From contig JAJZIL010000005.1 in NCBI GenBank assembly GCA_021810605.1, positions 1 through 55,396 on the forward strand: a DNA stretch of 55,396 nucleotides, given 5' to 3'. The translations under genes and the position numbers were made by a program. Of the stretch, positions 8,515-17,705 are shown piece after piece; position 1 is the stretch's first letter, and the number at the start of each line of letters is the position of its first letter. The DNA is from a bacterium. Lineage in GTDB: Bacteria > Patescibacteriota > Dojkabacteria > JAKAPS01 > JAJZLI01. The notes under the pieces were generated by a model. That model saw nothing but the letters and a program-made list of their open reading frames with translations, ran no database searches and was not told the origin of the DNA.

Positions 8515-9771
8515 TTACAATGATTTTAGTACTGCATTTATTATAATATCAGTGATTTTTTCTCTACTTTGTATTTTTGCTATTTCTAAATTAGTATTTA
8601 TCTCCCCTAGAGACGTTAATATAAGATATTGGTTATTAGATAAATAATCGATATCATATCCATCTTTAATTTTTTCTAAATTTTTTGAATATATTCCATT
8701 AAAGATATTCTTAGGCTGTATAGAATGATTACGAGTATTTCTTATTATGATTTGTCTAAAGTTATAGTCATCATAAATTACATTATTTATTTTTTTCTCA
8801 TCTAAACTATATCTAATTTTTAAAAATTCTAATATATGTATAAGTTTAAATGGCATAATTCCCTGCTCTATTTGTATTTTAGAGTATGTTGGAATGGATG
8901 CATTTTCTCTTGCATTTATTTCAATTAGAAATATATTTTCTGAATCAAATACAAAATCTGCTCCAAACATACCAATATATCCATCTGATCTCATTTTTTC
9001 TCCAATATATTTCATTTTTATTATGAATTGTTCTTTTTCTTTTATACTAAGATTAGTAATCCAATCATTTCCTACACTACCTCCTTTATAGTTTGTAAGT
9101 CCTTTTATTCCAGTAATTTGTTTAGATAAATTTCCTATAAGTATACTATCTTTTGTTATAATACCATTTACAGTATAGTACTCTCCTTCTATTTTCTTTA
9201 CAGCTTTTGCAATTCTTAATGGGTATTCTCTTTTGATATCTTCGAATTCATCATTATTATTTATAAAAAAAGTTGTATTACCACTCTGTCCTCTAGAAAA
9301 TTGTATGACAAATTGATCTCCTAGTTTATTTGAAATATCTCTATAGGAGTAATTATTAAGGTTAATCATTATTGTAGGTGGTACTATATCTTTAAATATT
9401 TCACTTACTGTAATCTTATTTTCATACTTTCTATTAAGTATAGATTGAGTATTTAATATGAGCTCATTTTTTAGTGTTATTTCTAAATTAGGCGCAATTT
9501 TAAAGAACATAAAGGATTTATTATCTAAATTTTCAAGATATTGTTTTACTTTTTCTTGCTGTAGTAGTTTATTAGAATTTCTGAAAATATTTATATTAGG
9601 ATTAATCTTTTTTAGTGAATAGTAGTGGTTTAGAAAATTTAAGATATATGAATCATCTATACATAGTGTATGAAAATTATCTACTATTTTTTCTATTCCT
9701 AAAGATCTTTCAGGGTCATTTGTTACATATATTATATTATTTTTTCCTATTAAATCGTTTATATTTTTCAT
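8515..9771 (-). CDS. ATP-grasp ligase of unknown specificity
   Basis: The C-terminal two thirds show the ATP-grasp fold: a substrate and ATP-clamping region with FVIQFSRGQSGNTTFFI, an acidic KKIEGEYYTVNGII strand, and the Mg-binding strand VFLIEINARENAS in the form IFLIEINAREN. These enzymes form amide or thioester bonds through acyl phosphates. I chose the ATG at 9771 because it overlaps the TGA of the upstream PLP-enzyme gene as ATGA, implying coupled translation; an ATG at 9786 would add five residues. It is not clearly RimK/LysX-like, D-Ala-D-Ala-like or biotin-carboxylase-like. Pairing with a PLP enzyme suggests that it condenses an unusual amino acid, which is inference. Confidence 0.7.
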   Translation of the reverse strand: MKNINDLIGKNNIIYVTNDPERSLGIEKIVDNFHTLCIDDSYILNFLNHYYSLKKINPNINIFRNSNKLLQQEKVKQYLENLDNKSFMFFKIAPNLEITLKNELILNTQSILNRKYENKITVSEIFKDIVPPTIMINLNNYSYRDISNKLGDQFVIQFSRGQSGNTTFFINNNDEFEDIKREYPLRIAKAVKKIEGEYYTVNGIITKDSILIGNLSKQITGIKGLTNYKGGSVGNDWITNLSIKEKEQFIIKMKYIGEKMRSDGYIGMFGADFVFDSENIFLIEINARENASIPTYSKIQIEQGIMPFKLIHILEFLKIRYSLDEKKINNVIYDDYNFRQIIIRNTRNHSIQPKNIFNGIYSKNLEKIKDGYDIDYLSNNQYLILTSLGEINTNLEIAKIQSREKITDIIINAVLKSL

Positions 9772-10703
9772 ATTCCTGTAAAACATAAAATTACTTTCTT
9801 GAATTTATATCCATTTTTAATTGCTTTTATAAGTGCTGCTATAGTCATACTAGATTCAAAAGATGTGATTATTCCATTTTTTTCTAGAAGTTCATGATAT
9901 TTTTCTATTTCACTATTTTCAATAGTCCAACCCCATCCTTTAGATTTATTTACTATATCTTCAACTGTTTTTTTTCTTTCTGTTACTCTTGCAACGATAG
10001 AATCAGAAAGAGAAATTTTCTCTGATGTAAAATTATTATCAAATAGTTTTGATATAGTATTAATTTTAGAATTTTGAACTATGTTTATATGACATCCTGA
10101 ATTTATTTTTGAAGATAAGCCAACTAGTGTTGTTCCACTACTAACTGGTATAAAAAGAGCATCTGCTCTAATAAGTGATAATTCTTCACCTAAACTTTTA
10201 TATCCTTCAATTGCAATTTTAGATGAGGATCCTCTAAATAATTCTATGTTATTTTTTAAAGAATATTTAATTGAATCAGAAAGAGGTCTTTTTGATTCAA
10301 TAACTTTAATATGTGTATTATTTTGTAATGCTTTTTTCAGTCTCTCATTTTTTATATTTGATAAGTTATCAGATATAAAGAGATATACGGTTATATTAGT
10401 TAATTTAGAGTAATATGCAGCAGATATAGCTGTATTTCCAGATGAAGGAATTATTACTTCATTTATACCTTTAGTTTTAAGGTATGAGAAAAAAAAAGAA
10501 ATTGATCTATCTTTAGCTGATCCAGTAGGATTTTTATCTTCTCTTTTAGCATATATTGTAGGTATCCCTGTATCTATTTCTAAAAATTTTAATCTTTCTA
10601 TTGGTGTATTTCCTTCACCTAGTGTTATTTGATTGTGAGTGGATATTTTATAAGAGTAAATACTACTATATTCCCAGATACCTTTATTTTTAGATGTATT
10701 CAT
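9768..10703 (-). CDS. Threonine synthase-like PLP-dependent enzyme (fold type II)
   Basis: The 311-residue protein is a compact fold-type-II PLP enzyme. It has LGEGNTPIERL near the N terminus, the PLP lysine in NPTGSAKDRS (Lys64), the phosphate/substrate loop PSSGNTAISAA, and a serine/threonine-rich PVSSGTTLVG cup. The order matches threonine synthase and threonine/serine dehydratase relatives, but it is shorter than classical threonine synthase (400 or more residues) and no homoserine pathway gene lies nearby. It starts on the leuS stop (shared base in TAATG) and ends overlapping the ATP-grasp start, so all three should be co-translated. It may act on serine, threonine or a phosphorylated derivative to feed the ATP-grasp ligase; that is inference. 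Confidence 0.75.
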   Translation of the reverse strand: MNTSKNKGIWEYSSIYSYKISTHNQITLGEGNTPIERLKFLEIDTGIPTIYAKREDKNPTGSAKDRSISFFFSYLKTKGINEVIIPSSGNTAISAAYYSKLTNITVYLFISDNLSNIKNERLKKALQNNTHIKVIESKRPLSDSIKYSLKNNIELFRGSSSKIAIEGYKSLGEELSLIRADALFIPVSSGTTLVGLSSKINSGCHINIVQNSKINTISKLFDNNFTSEKISLSDSIVARVTERKKTVEDIVNKSKGWGWTIENSEIEKYHELLEKNGIITSFESSMTIAALIKAIKNGYKFKKVILCFTGI

Positions 10704-13066
10704 TATTTAATTATATTTATAATTTTATTTTTTATATAAATAATTTTTTTAATTTTGGTATCTATTTTTTTAGAAAGGTTAGTATCTTTTTTTACAATAT
10801 CCATTACTTCTTCTTGGGATGAGTCTATTTTTATATATATCTCTCCTCTGAATTTTCCATTTATTTGTACTGGTATTTTAATATGAGTTTCTTTTATATT
10901 AATTTTTTGAATTTTAGGCCATAAAGTTTTTTGAATACTTTCTTCTTCTCCAATATTGTAATAGATTTCTTCTGTTATGAAGGGGGCATATGGAGAAAGT
11001 ACTATTAGAAATTTTTTTAAATTTTCATTTGTAATGGATCCTATATCTTCTATTTTATTAATATATTTCATAAATTCACTTACAGATAGGTTATATTTAC
11101 CTTTTTCTATATATTCATCTACATTTTTTATTAGTGTATTTGTCGCTATTATTTCTGAATCTGAAGGTATATTATTCAAAGATATTATTTTTTGTAATTC
11201 CCATACTCTAGTAAGGAATCTTTTTATTCCCATAATAGATTGTGTATCCCAAAATGCATATTGTTCAAATGGTCCCATGAATAGTTCGTATATTCTTACA
11301 GTATCAGCACCATATTCTTCTAATGCAAATTTTGCAGTTACTACATTTCCCCATCTTTTGCTCATTTTTCTTTTATCTTCTCCATAAATTAGACCAACAT
11401 GTTTTAATTTTTTAAATGGTTCTTTAAAGTTAACTTCTTTTTGATCATAAAGAAATTTTGTAATAAATCTTGAGTATAGAAGATGTCCTACTGCATGTTC
11501 ACTCCCTCCAACATACAAATCAACATTCATCCATCTATTAATATCTTCTTTGTTTCCAATTTCTTTTTTATTTTTAGGATCTATATATCTTAGGTAATAC
11601 CAAGAAGAATCTACAAATGTATCCATAGTTTTAGCTTCTCTCATAGCATTTTCTCCACATTTTGGACATTTAGTATTCATGAATTTTTCTGATTTTGATA
11701 ATGGTGGTATTCCCGTAGGTGCATAATCTTTTATGTCTGTAGGAAGAAGAACAGGAAGATCCTCTTCATTTACAGGAATCTCACCACAATGTTTACAGTA
11801 TATTATAGGAATTGGTGCACCCCAGAATCTTTCTCTTGATATAGACCAATCTCTAAGTTTATATTCAGTTTTCTTTATTGCAGAGGGAGTATCGTTTATA
11901 ATTTTTTCTCTAGCATCATTTACTAATTGACCTTTATATGGTCCTATTATAATTTCAGATTTTTTATAATCTGACTTATTTTCTTGAATTACATATTCAA
12001 TTTTAAGATTATGTTTTTTTGCAAATAGTAAATCTCTTTTATCGTGTGCAGGTACTCCCATACCACCTCCTGTACCATATTCCATTAATACATAATCTGC
12101 TATCCATACAGGTATTTTTTCATTATTTATTGGATTTATTGCAAAGGATCCTGTAAATACTCCAGTTTTAACATCTTTTTTCCTATCTATTTCTGATTGT
12201 GGAGTTATATTTTTGATATATTTGTCTACTATATCCTTATGTTCTTTGTCTGTAAGTTGATTTATAAGAGGACTTTCAGGAGCAATCACTATAAATGTTA
12301 CTCCATATATAGTTTCAGGTTTAGTTGTAAATATTTTAATATCTATATCTTTATTATCTATCTTAAAACTTATCTCTACTCCCTCACTTTTCCCCATCCA
12401 TTTTTCTTGCATTTTTTTTGTAGATATAGGCCATTGTAGGTCTTTTGAATCTTCAAGTAATCTTTCTATATATTTAGTTATTTTGAAATACCATTGATCA
12501 ATGACTTTTATTTCAACTTTACTATCACATCTCTCACATACTCCACCAATAGATTGTTCATTTGAGAGTACTGTTTTACATGATGGACACCAATTTACAG
12601 AAGCTCTCTTTTTTTCAGCTAGTCCTTTTTTATATAATTTTAGAAAGAGTAATTGGGTAAATTTATAATAATTACTATTAGAGGTATTGATTTCTCTATT
12701 CCAATCAAAACTGATTCCTGCATTAATAAGTTCTTTTTTAAACTCCAATACATTTTCTTCTGTAACTATATATGGATCTTTTCCTGTTTTAATAGCAAAA
12801 TTTTCTGTTGGGAGTCCAAAGGCATCCCAACCCATTGGATGAAGAACTTCAAACCCTTTTAATCTTTTATATCTGGAGTATACATCAGTACCTACATAGC
12901 CTTTAAGATGACCTACATGTAGTCCCGATCCTGATGGATATGGAAACATATCAAGTATATAATATTTTTCTTTTTTACTTTTTATATCTGTCTTATATAT
13001 ATCCTCTTTATCCCAAATATTTTTCCATTTACTTTCTATTTTTTTGAAATCATATCCAGTATTCAT
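10703..13066 (-). CDS. leuS: Leucyl-tRNA synthetase
   Basis: LeuRS charges tRNA-Leu. The class I signatures are present: the HIGH-type motif in PYPSGSGLHVGHLKGY, a zinc-like CPSC...CERC module, an editing domain with TTKPETIYGVTF and GVPAHDKRD, a second cysteine module (CKHCGE...CPKCGE), and the KMSKRWGN signature. A C-terminal anticodon and LeuS-C region ends in the lysine-rich tail. Length is about 787 residues, normal for bacterial LeuRS. I prefer the ATG at 13066 (MNTGYDFKKIESKW) to the ATG at 13084: it matches the family N terminus, and a TAATAT box lies 8 bases before it. It leads an operon with the PLP enzyme, ATP-grasp, beta-propeller and YggT genes. Confidence 0.95.
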   Translation of the reverse strand: MNTGYDFKKIESKWKNIWDKEDIYKTDIKSKKEKYYILDMFPYPSGSGLHVGHLKGYVGTDVYSRYKRLKGFEVLHPMGWDAFGLPTENFAIKTGKDPYIVTEENVLEFKKELINAGISFDWNREINTSNSNYYKFTQLLFLKLYKKGLAEKKRASVNWCPSCKTVLSNEQSIGGVCERCDSKVEIKVIDQWYFKITKYIERLLEDSKDLQWPISTKKMQEKWMGKSEGVEISFKIDNKDIDIKIFTTKPETIYGVTFIVIAPESPLINQLTDKEHKDIVDKYIKNITPQSEIDRKKDVKTGVFTGSFAINPINNEKIPVWIADYVLMEYGTGGGMGVPAHDKRDLLFAKKHNLKIEYVIQENKSDYKKSEIIIGPYKGQLVNDAREKIINDTPSAIKKTEYKLRDWSISRERFWGAPIPIIYCKHCGEIPVNEEDLPVLLPTDIKDYAPTGIPPLSKSEKFMNTKCPKCGENAMREAKTMDTFVDSSWYYLRYIDPKNKKEIGNKEDINRWMNVDLYVGGSEHAVGHLLYSRFITKFLYDQKEVNFKEPFKKLKHVGLIYGEDKRKMSKRWGNVVTAKFALEEYGADTVRIYELFMGPFEQYAFWDTQSIMGIKRFLTRVWELQKIISLNNIPSDSEIIATNTLIKNVDEYIEKGKYNLSVSEFMKYINKIEDIGSITNENLKKFLIVLSPYAPFITEEIYYNIGEEESIQKTLWPKIQKINIKETHIKIPVQINGKFRGEIYIKIDSSQEEVMDIVKKDTNLSKKIDTKIKKIIYIKNKIINIIK

Positions 13067-13074
13067 ATACAAAG

Positions 13075-13104
13075 ATATTAACATAGTAAGGAGATTTAAA
13101 TCAA
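13075..13104 (-). promoter_or_regulatory. Possible leuS promoter
   Basis: On the minus strand TTGATT (13104-13099), an 18-base spacer and TAATAT (13080-13075) precede the preferred leuS ATG by 8 bases. Each box matches four of six consensus positions, so this is only suggestive. Confidence 0.4.
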
Positions 13105-13122
13105 TTAAATAACTTTATAAAT

Positions 13123-13152
13123 TTGATATATTAAATAGTAATGTATTATAAT
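13123..13152 (+). promoter_or_regulatory. Promoter of the LysW-like gene, setting a leaderless start
   Basis: TTGATA (13123-13128), an 18-base spacer and TATAAT (13147-13152) form a good sigma70 promoter. The first ATG of the frame (13151) lies within the -10 box, so it cannot be transcribed. The next ATG at 13160 falls 7 bases after the -10 box, where transcription should begin. Confidence 0.65.
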
Positions 13153-13159
13153 GGTAGTC

Positions 13160-13318
13160 ATGAAAGTAACATGTTTAGAGTGTCAAAATGAGTTTGATAT
13201 TGAAACAGTGTCAGTTGGTGATACTGTGGAGTGTCCTTTTTGTGGGATAGAGCTAGAGTATAAGGGTAAAAGTAATGAAGGGAAGGAAGAATTTGAAGTT
13301 ATAGAGGAAGAAAAATAA
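13160..13318 (+). CDS. LysW-like mini zinc-ribbon protein
   Basis: This 52-codon gene lies between leuS and murB on the opposite strand. It begins MKVTCLECQNEFDIETV and continues GDTVECPFCGIELEYKG, a CxxC...CxxC zinc ribbon with the spacing and strand pattern of LysW, the amino-group carrier protein of the aminoadipate/lysine pathway. As in LysW the tail is acidic (about 12 Glu among the last 18 residues), but it ends in EEEK and lacks the canonical EDWGE to which LysX attaches the amino acid. I chose ATG 13160 from the promoter position; ATG 13151 would add three residues. It could be a carrier protein, or simply a small zinc-binding protein. The nearest possible partner is the ATP-grasp ligase behind leuS. 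Confidence 0.65.
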   Translation: MKVTCLECQNEFDIETVSVGDTVECPFCGIELEYKGKSNEGKEEFEVIEEEK

Positions 13319-13452
13319 TCTCACTTAATTTAGACAAATTTTGTACTAAAATTTTATATTTATTATCTATACAATTTAATCTAAAATTGTGTAGAATGTA
13401 TTGCTTTTCATTATTTTTCAATATTTAGAATATAAGAGATTATATATAAATA

Positions 13453-14442
13453 CTACTGTTTAAATATTATCTCTTCTTCGAGTTCAATTTTAAATTTTTT
13501 GTATACTTTATCTTTTATCTCTTCTATTAATCTAGATACATCATTTTGTGTTGCAAATCCCATATTTATAATATAGTTCGCATGTTTTTCATATACTTTT
13601 GCTCCTCCTATAGAGTAACCTTTCATACCCACATTATCTATTAACCAACCGGCAGAATTTACTGGAGCGGATATTGTATCTCTTTCTTGATCTGTGATAT
13701 TTTTAAAAATTGAACCCGCTGATGGTAGTATTGGTTGTATTGATCTTTTTCTCTTTATCCATTCTTTTGCAGTATTCTTAGCTTTCTCTATATTTCCTTT
13801 ATATAAAATTAATTCTGTGTCTAGTAGATAATACTCTTCTTTATGGAGTATGCTAGAGTCATAATCAAATTTGAAAAAAGAATTATCTACTTCCTTTATA
13901 TTTCCTTTTTTATCAATAAGTCTAGCTTTATATACTAAATCTCCGATCAATTTTGATCCTCCATGTATATTATTGAATATAGCACCACCAATTGATCCAG
14001 GTATTGCAGTAAAATATTGTATTCCAGTTATTCCTTTTGAAAGCGTCTCATTAATAAGATACGTTAAATTAACTCCAGAAGACACATTTATAAGTACTTT
14101 TTCATAAGATTTATCATCATCATCAAGATCATTAAATTTAAAATAATCACCTTCTTTGTATCTAGGTTTCCCTATTTGGAAATCAAAATTGATATCTATA
14201 TCCTCTTTTATATCTATAGATTTGGATCTGTTGATAATTGTAAGTCCTTTTATTCCTTTGTCTGATATTAAAATATTACTACCTCCACCTATTATAGTAA
14301 GATTTATTTTTTCTTTGTGAGAGTACTTAATAAGATTTATTAAATCTTCACTATTCAAAGCTTCTGCAAAAAATTCTGCATCTCCTCCAATTTTAAATGT
14401 AGTATAATTTTTTAAATTTATATTTTTTTTAATTTCTGGCAT
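13453..14442 (-). CDS. murB: UDP-N-acetylenolpyruvoylglucosamine reductase
   Basis: MurB reduces the enolpyruvyl group of UDP-GlcNAc-enolpyruvate to give UDP-MurNAc, with FAD and NADPH. Family features are the start NLKNYTTFKIGG, the FAD loop TIIGGGSNILISD, AIPGSIGGAIFNN, the catalytic serine in PSAGSIFKN, and the C-terminal NSAGWLIDNVGMKGYSIGG with KHANYIINMG. The 329 residues include a charged insert at about 85-115 (the DLDDDDKSYE region) between the second and third FAD-domain strands, which is longer than in typical MurB. It is the last gene of a long minus-strand run and overlaps the preceding glycosyltransferase by 14 bases, far from the other mur genes at 493-4907. Confidence 0.93.
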   Translation of the reverse strand: MPEIKKNINLKNYTTFKIGGDAEFFAEALNSEDLINLIKYSHKEKINLTIIGGGSNILISDKGIKGLTIINRSKSIDIKEDIDINFDFQIGKPRYKEGDYFKFNDLDDDDKSYEKVLINVSSGVNLTYLINETLSKGITGIQYFTAIPGSIGGAIFNNIHGGSKLIGDLVYKARLIDKKGNIKEVDNSFFKFDYDSSILHKEEYYLLDTELILYKGNIEKAKNTAKEWIKRKRSIQPILPSAGSIFKNITDQERDTISAPVNSAGWLIDNVGMKGYSIGGAKVYEKHANYIINMGFATQNDVSRLIEEIKDKVYKKFKIELEEEIIFKQ

Positions 14443-15535
14443 TATCTATTATATTTATTAGTTTTATAAAACTATTTGCAGACTTATCCCAACTAGTACT
14501 TTTTACTATTTTTCTACCTTTAATAATCAAATCTTTTCTAAGAGTCTCATCATTTATTATTTGTTTAATTTTATTTTCTATTTCTTCTTTATTAAATGGA
14601 TCTGTATAGAGTACCCCATCTTTACAGACCTCTGGAAGAGATGATCTGTTTGAGCATAAGGTAGGAATTGAGAAGCTCATTGCTTCTAGTGGAGGTAATC
14701 CAAAACCTTCATAATAAGATAAAAATATAAATGCAGTAGCATTTTTGTATAATGATCTGAGAGTTTTATCATCAACCATTCCAGGTGTAAGTATTTTCTT
14801 TTTATCTTTTATATCTAATTTATCAAATTGTGCAGCTGAGTTATTTCTATTTATATTACCTACTATAACTAATTTTTCTTTTATTTCTAAATTATTAAAT
14901 ACTTCTACTAATGTTTTATTATTTTTTCTCTTCTCTCCTCCTCCGATTGCTAGTATATATGGTTTTTTGATATTAATTTTTCTTAAATATTTTTGAGAAA
15001 ATAGAGGTGCTCGATCTATACATATAGCATGTTTTACTACATGGATTTTATTTTTTTCTATTTTTAAATATTTGTGAATCTCTTTTTTTGAAAAATCTGA
15101 TACAGTTGATATATATGTATTACTTCTAATGAATTTTAGAGATCCAATTTTAATTTTATATTTAATCTTGTCATACAGTTTATCATAGTAGTTATCAATT
15201 GTAAGAGGAATCAAATCTTGTATACAAATTATACTAGTTTTCTTAAAAAATATTGGATAAACAAAATTTTCAAATGAGAAAAATACATCAAATTTATTTT
15301 TATTTAAGAATATAGATAATCCAAATAATTGCCATATATATGTAAATCTAGCACCTCTTTTTTTAGGAGATAGAATTTTATTACATTTTAGTTTTGGAAA
15401 TGGATCGGTATCACAATACATTATTGTATAGATATTTTTTGAATCTTGTTTTATTATATGTGGATACAAATTTCGTATAACATTTCCTGTTCCTGTGTTA
15501 GAGTCTGCCTCTCTGGCATCAAGTAGAATCTTCAT
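14429..15535 (-). CDS. Family 4-type glycosyltransferase
   Basis: The 368-residue protein has the GT-B fold of family GT4. It starts MKILLDAREADSNTGTGNVI, has the mid-protein strand KPYILAIGGGEKRKNNKTLV, and carries the nucleotide-sugar signature FIFLSYYEGFGLPPLEAMS with the EX7E pattern. Donor and acceptor are unknown. It closely resembles the GT4 gene at 17692-18807 in layout (same N-terminal pattern and same KNN motif), suggesting an old duplication. Its start overlaps the upstream MGDG-synthase-like gene by 4 bases (ATGA) and its end overlaps murB by 14. It belongs to a surface glycan or glycolipid cluster. Confidence 0.85.
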   Translation of the reverse strand: MKILLDAREADSNTGTGNVIRNLYPHIIKQDSKNIYTIMYCDTDPFPKLKCNKILSPKKRGARFTYIWQLFGLSIFLNKNKFDVFFSFENFVYPIFFKKTSIICIQDLIPLTIDNYYDKLYDKIKYKIKIGSLKFIRSNTYISTVSDFSKKEIHKYLKIEKNKIHVVKHAICIDRAPLFSQKYLRKINIKKPYILAIGGGEKRKNNKTLVEVFNNLEIKEKLVIVGNINRNNSAAQFDKLDIKDKKKILTPGMVDDKTLRSLYKNATAFIFLSYYEGFGLPPLEAMSFSIPTLCSNRSSLPEVCKDGVLYTDPFNKEEIENKIKQIINDETLRKDLIIKGRKIVKSTSWDKSANSFIKLINIIDNARN

Positions 15536-16647
15536 TTTATAAGTTTAATAAGCTCTTTAACTGTTTTCAATCCAGAATCTTTTTCAGCTAATTTTGCTTC
15601 ATTTTTTTTATATCTTTCTAATCTTTTAGTATTTTTGGTAATAGTTTCAATACTTTCAATTATTTTTCTTTTATTTACAATTCCTGCTCTTTTTAATTTA
15701 ACAAAATCTGCACAATCTTTTTCTTGTCCTCTTACAAAATTTACAACTATTGGAACAACTTGTGTAGTAAAGAGCTCTTGAATTGTTGTTGATCCTGCTT
15801 TACAAACTGCAATATCAGATACATTCATTATATCTTCCATATTATTAATAAACCCTAGATTTACAATATTCATTTTACTCTTACTTTTTAATTTTTCTAT
15901 ATCTTTAAATGTTTTTATATTTTTCCCATTAATAACTATAATTTGGTATTTATTAATATCTTTTTTAGTTAATTCTTTTATAATTTTTGTAGGATTAACA
16001 GTTCCACTTCCTCCAAATGTGAAAAGTATTGTATATTTATCTTTATCTAGATTATATTTCTTTCTTATTTTATCTTTATCTGTATTTTTAGAAAATTTTA
16101 ATTTTACAGGAATTGGGTGAGTAATTATATTTTTTATTCCATGTTTACGACATTGTTTTGCTACATACTTATTAGGTGCAACATACAAATCTGAGTCTCT
16201 ATTAAACCAACTTTCATGAACATTATACATATCTGTTATAACTACAGCAAAAGGAATTTTTTTCTTTTTTGCTATTTCTCCAGATACATTATTAACAAGA
16301 GGATGAACTGAAATTATTAAGTCTGGATTAAATGAATCTACTAGTTGAGTTATCTTTCTTCTACTTTGTAATCTTATTAAAGATAGGAGTAATGATAGAC
16401 GTATTTCATTATCAGTGAAATAGAATCCAGAAGTATATAGAGTTGGGAGGTATTTAACAACTGGAACATAGGATTTAGACATATTTTTGATTATTTGAGT
16501 TGAGTAATCTTGCAGTGCATCAACTATTTTCACTTCATATTTTTTAGGATCAATATATTCAAAATACTCTTTTAGAGTTTCTGCAACAGATAAATGTCCA
16601 TTTCCTGTTTTTGACATAAGTATTAAGATTTTCTTTTTTTTATTCAT
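15532..16647 (-). CDS. MGDG synthase/MurG-like glycosyltransferase (GT28 type)
   Basis: The 371-residue protein begins KKILILMSKTGNGHLSVAETL, the glycine-rich start of monogalactosyldiacylglycerol synthase-like enzymes, and continues with SVHPLVNNVSGEIAKK and the C-terminal donor site DIAVCKAGSTTIQELFTTQV. These GT-B enzymes add sugars to membrane lipids, often diacylglycerol or undecaprenyl-linked acceptors. No transmembrane helix is seen, so peripheral membrane attachment is likely. It overlaps the next gene in each direction by 4 bases and is a paralogue of the neighbour at 16644-17705. A role in making glycolipids, or lipid-linked intermediates for the flippase and ligase encoded upstream, fits the context. 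Confidence 0.8.
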   Translation of the reverse strand: MNKKKKILILMSKTGNGHLSVAETLKEYFEYIDPKKYEVKIVDALQDYSTQIIKNMSKSYVPVVKYLPTLYTSGFYFTDNEIRLSLLLSLIRLQSRRKITQLVDSFNPDLIISVHPLVNNVSGEIAKKKKIPFAVVITDMYNVHESWFNRDSDLYVAPNKYVAKQCRKHGIKNIITHPIPVKLKFSKNTDKDKIRKKYNLDKDKYTILFTFGGSGTVNPTKIIKELTKKDINKYQIIVINGKNIKTFKDIEKLKSKSKMNIVNLGFINNMEDIMNVSDIAVCKAGSTTIQELFTTQVVPIVVNFVRGQEKDCADFVKLKRAGIVNKRKIIESIETITKNTKRLERYKKNEAKLAEKDSGLKTVKELIKLIK

Positions 16648-17705
16648 AATTCTTTTTGTATTATATTAATAATTTTTAAAGTTGCAGGATATCTTTTGTT
16701 AATTATCTTTCCATCAACTTTTATTTTACCACTTAATATGTTATTTGCGGTAATTTTTAATTTTTCTTTATCATTTATTTCTATACAAGCATTGTTCTTT
16801 ATAAAGTATTTTGTATTCTCAGTTTCTTGTCCTGGAATTGTTTTATAAATAATTATAGGGACTCTTTTTAGATTAAGTTCACTTAATGATAATCCTCCTG
16901 CTTTTGTTATTGCTAAATCAGATATACTCATTATCTCTTCTATATTATCAACATACCCTAAAACTTTAGTATTTTTATTAGCATTTTTTTCTAGAGAATT
17001 TCTTAAATTTTTATTTTTTGCTGTTATTATAATAATATTATATTTATTTTCAAATAGTGATATTATGTATTTAGCATCTTGTATTACTCCATCACCTCCA
17101 CCTAAGATCAATATAGTTTTTTTTGTATTATTTATACCTAAATTATTCTTTATTTCTTTAATATTTATATCTTTATAAAATTTTTGTCTGATAGGTATTC
17201 CTGTAATATGAATTTTTTCTTTTTCTACTCCTGATTTATAAAGTCTATCTTTTATCTCTTTATTAGCAACAAAGTATCCATCTATTTTTTTTGTTATCCA
17301 TCCTGAGTGTGCAAAATAATCTGTAATTATAGAATATTTTCTATATGCCTTTATATATGATAATGCTATTGTTGGATTTGGAAAGGTTGATATTAAAATT
17401 GAGTCTTCAATTCCACTACCTATTTTATTTTTTAATCTTTGAGCAATCATCATATCCATAAGTTTAGTTGAATCTTGTCTATCAATTAAACTATAAACTA
17501 ATTTATATAAATATGGAAAATTTGAAATTAAGTAACCATAGATACTTCCTATACTTCTATCGATATTCTCTCCTATTAGAGAAAAATAGTCTATAATAAT
17601 AACATTAAATTGTTCTTTTAATATTTCTTCAAGAGCATCAGATACTGATTTATGTCCATGTCCAATTTTCTCAGTTATTATATATACTTGTCTATTTTTC
17701 TTCAT
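16644..17705 (-). CDS. Second MGDG synthase-like glycosyltransferase
   Basis: The 353 residues show the same GT28-type architecture as the neighbour: QVYIITEKIGHGHKSVSDAL at the N terminus, an LISTFPNPTIAL strand, TILILGGGDGVIQDAK opening the C-terminal domain, and the donor motif DLAITKAGGLSLSELNLKR followed by PGQETENTKYF. It resembles diglucosyl-diacylglycerol synthase (UgtP) and MGDG synthases. Sequence differences from the neighbouring paralogue are large, so the two probably act at different steps or on different acceptors. Start and end overlap the adjacent glycosyltransferases by 14 and 4 bases, implying coordinated translation. Confidence 0.78.
   Translation of the reverse strand: MKKNRQVYIITEKIGHGHKSVSDALEEILKEQFNVIIIDYFSLIGENIDRSIGSIYGYLISNFPYLYKLVYSLIDRQDSTKLMDMMIAQRLKNKIGSGIEDSILISTFPNPTIALSYIKAYRKYSIITDYFAHSGWITKKIDGYFVANKEIKDRLYKSGVEKEKIHITGIPIRQKFYKDINIKEIKNNLGINNTKKTILILGGGDGVIQDAKYIISLFENKYNIIIITAKNKNLRNSLEKNANKNTKVLGYVDNIEEIMSISDLAITKAGGLSLSELNLKRVPIIIYKTIPGQETENTKYFIKNNACIEINDKEKLKITANNILSGKIKVDGKIINKRYPATLKIINIIQKEL

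Noticed and set aside
8515-9786. Naming the ATP-grasp protein LysX or RimK
   Set aside because: Length and motifs do not specifically match those families; the LysW-like neighbour alone is not enough.
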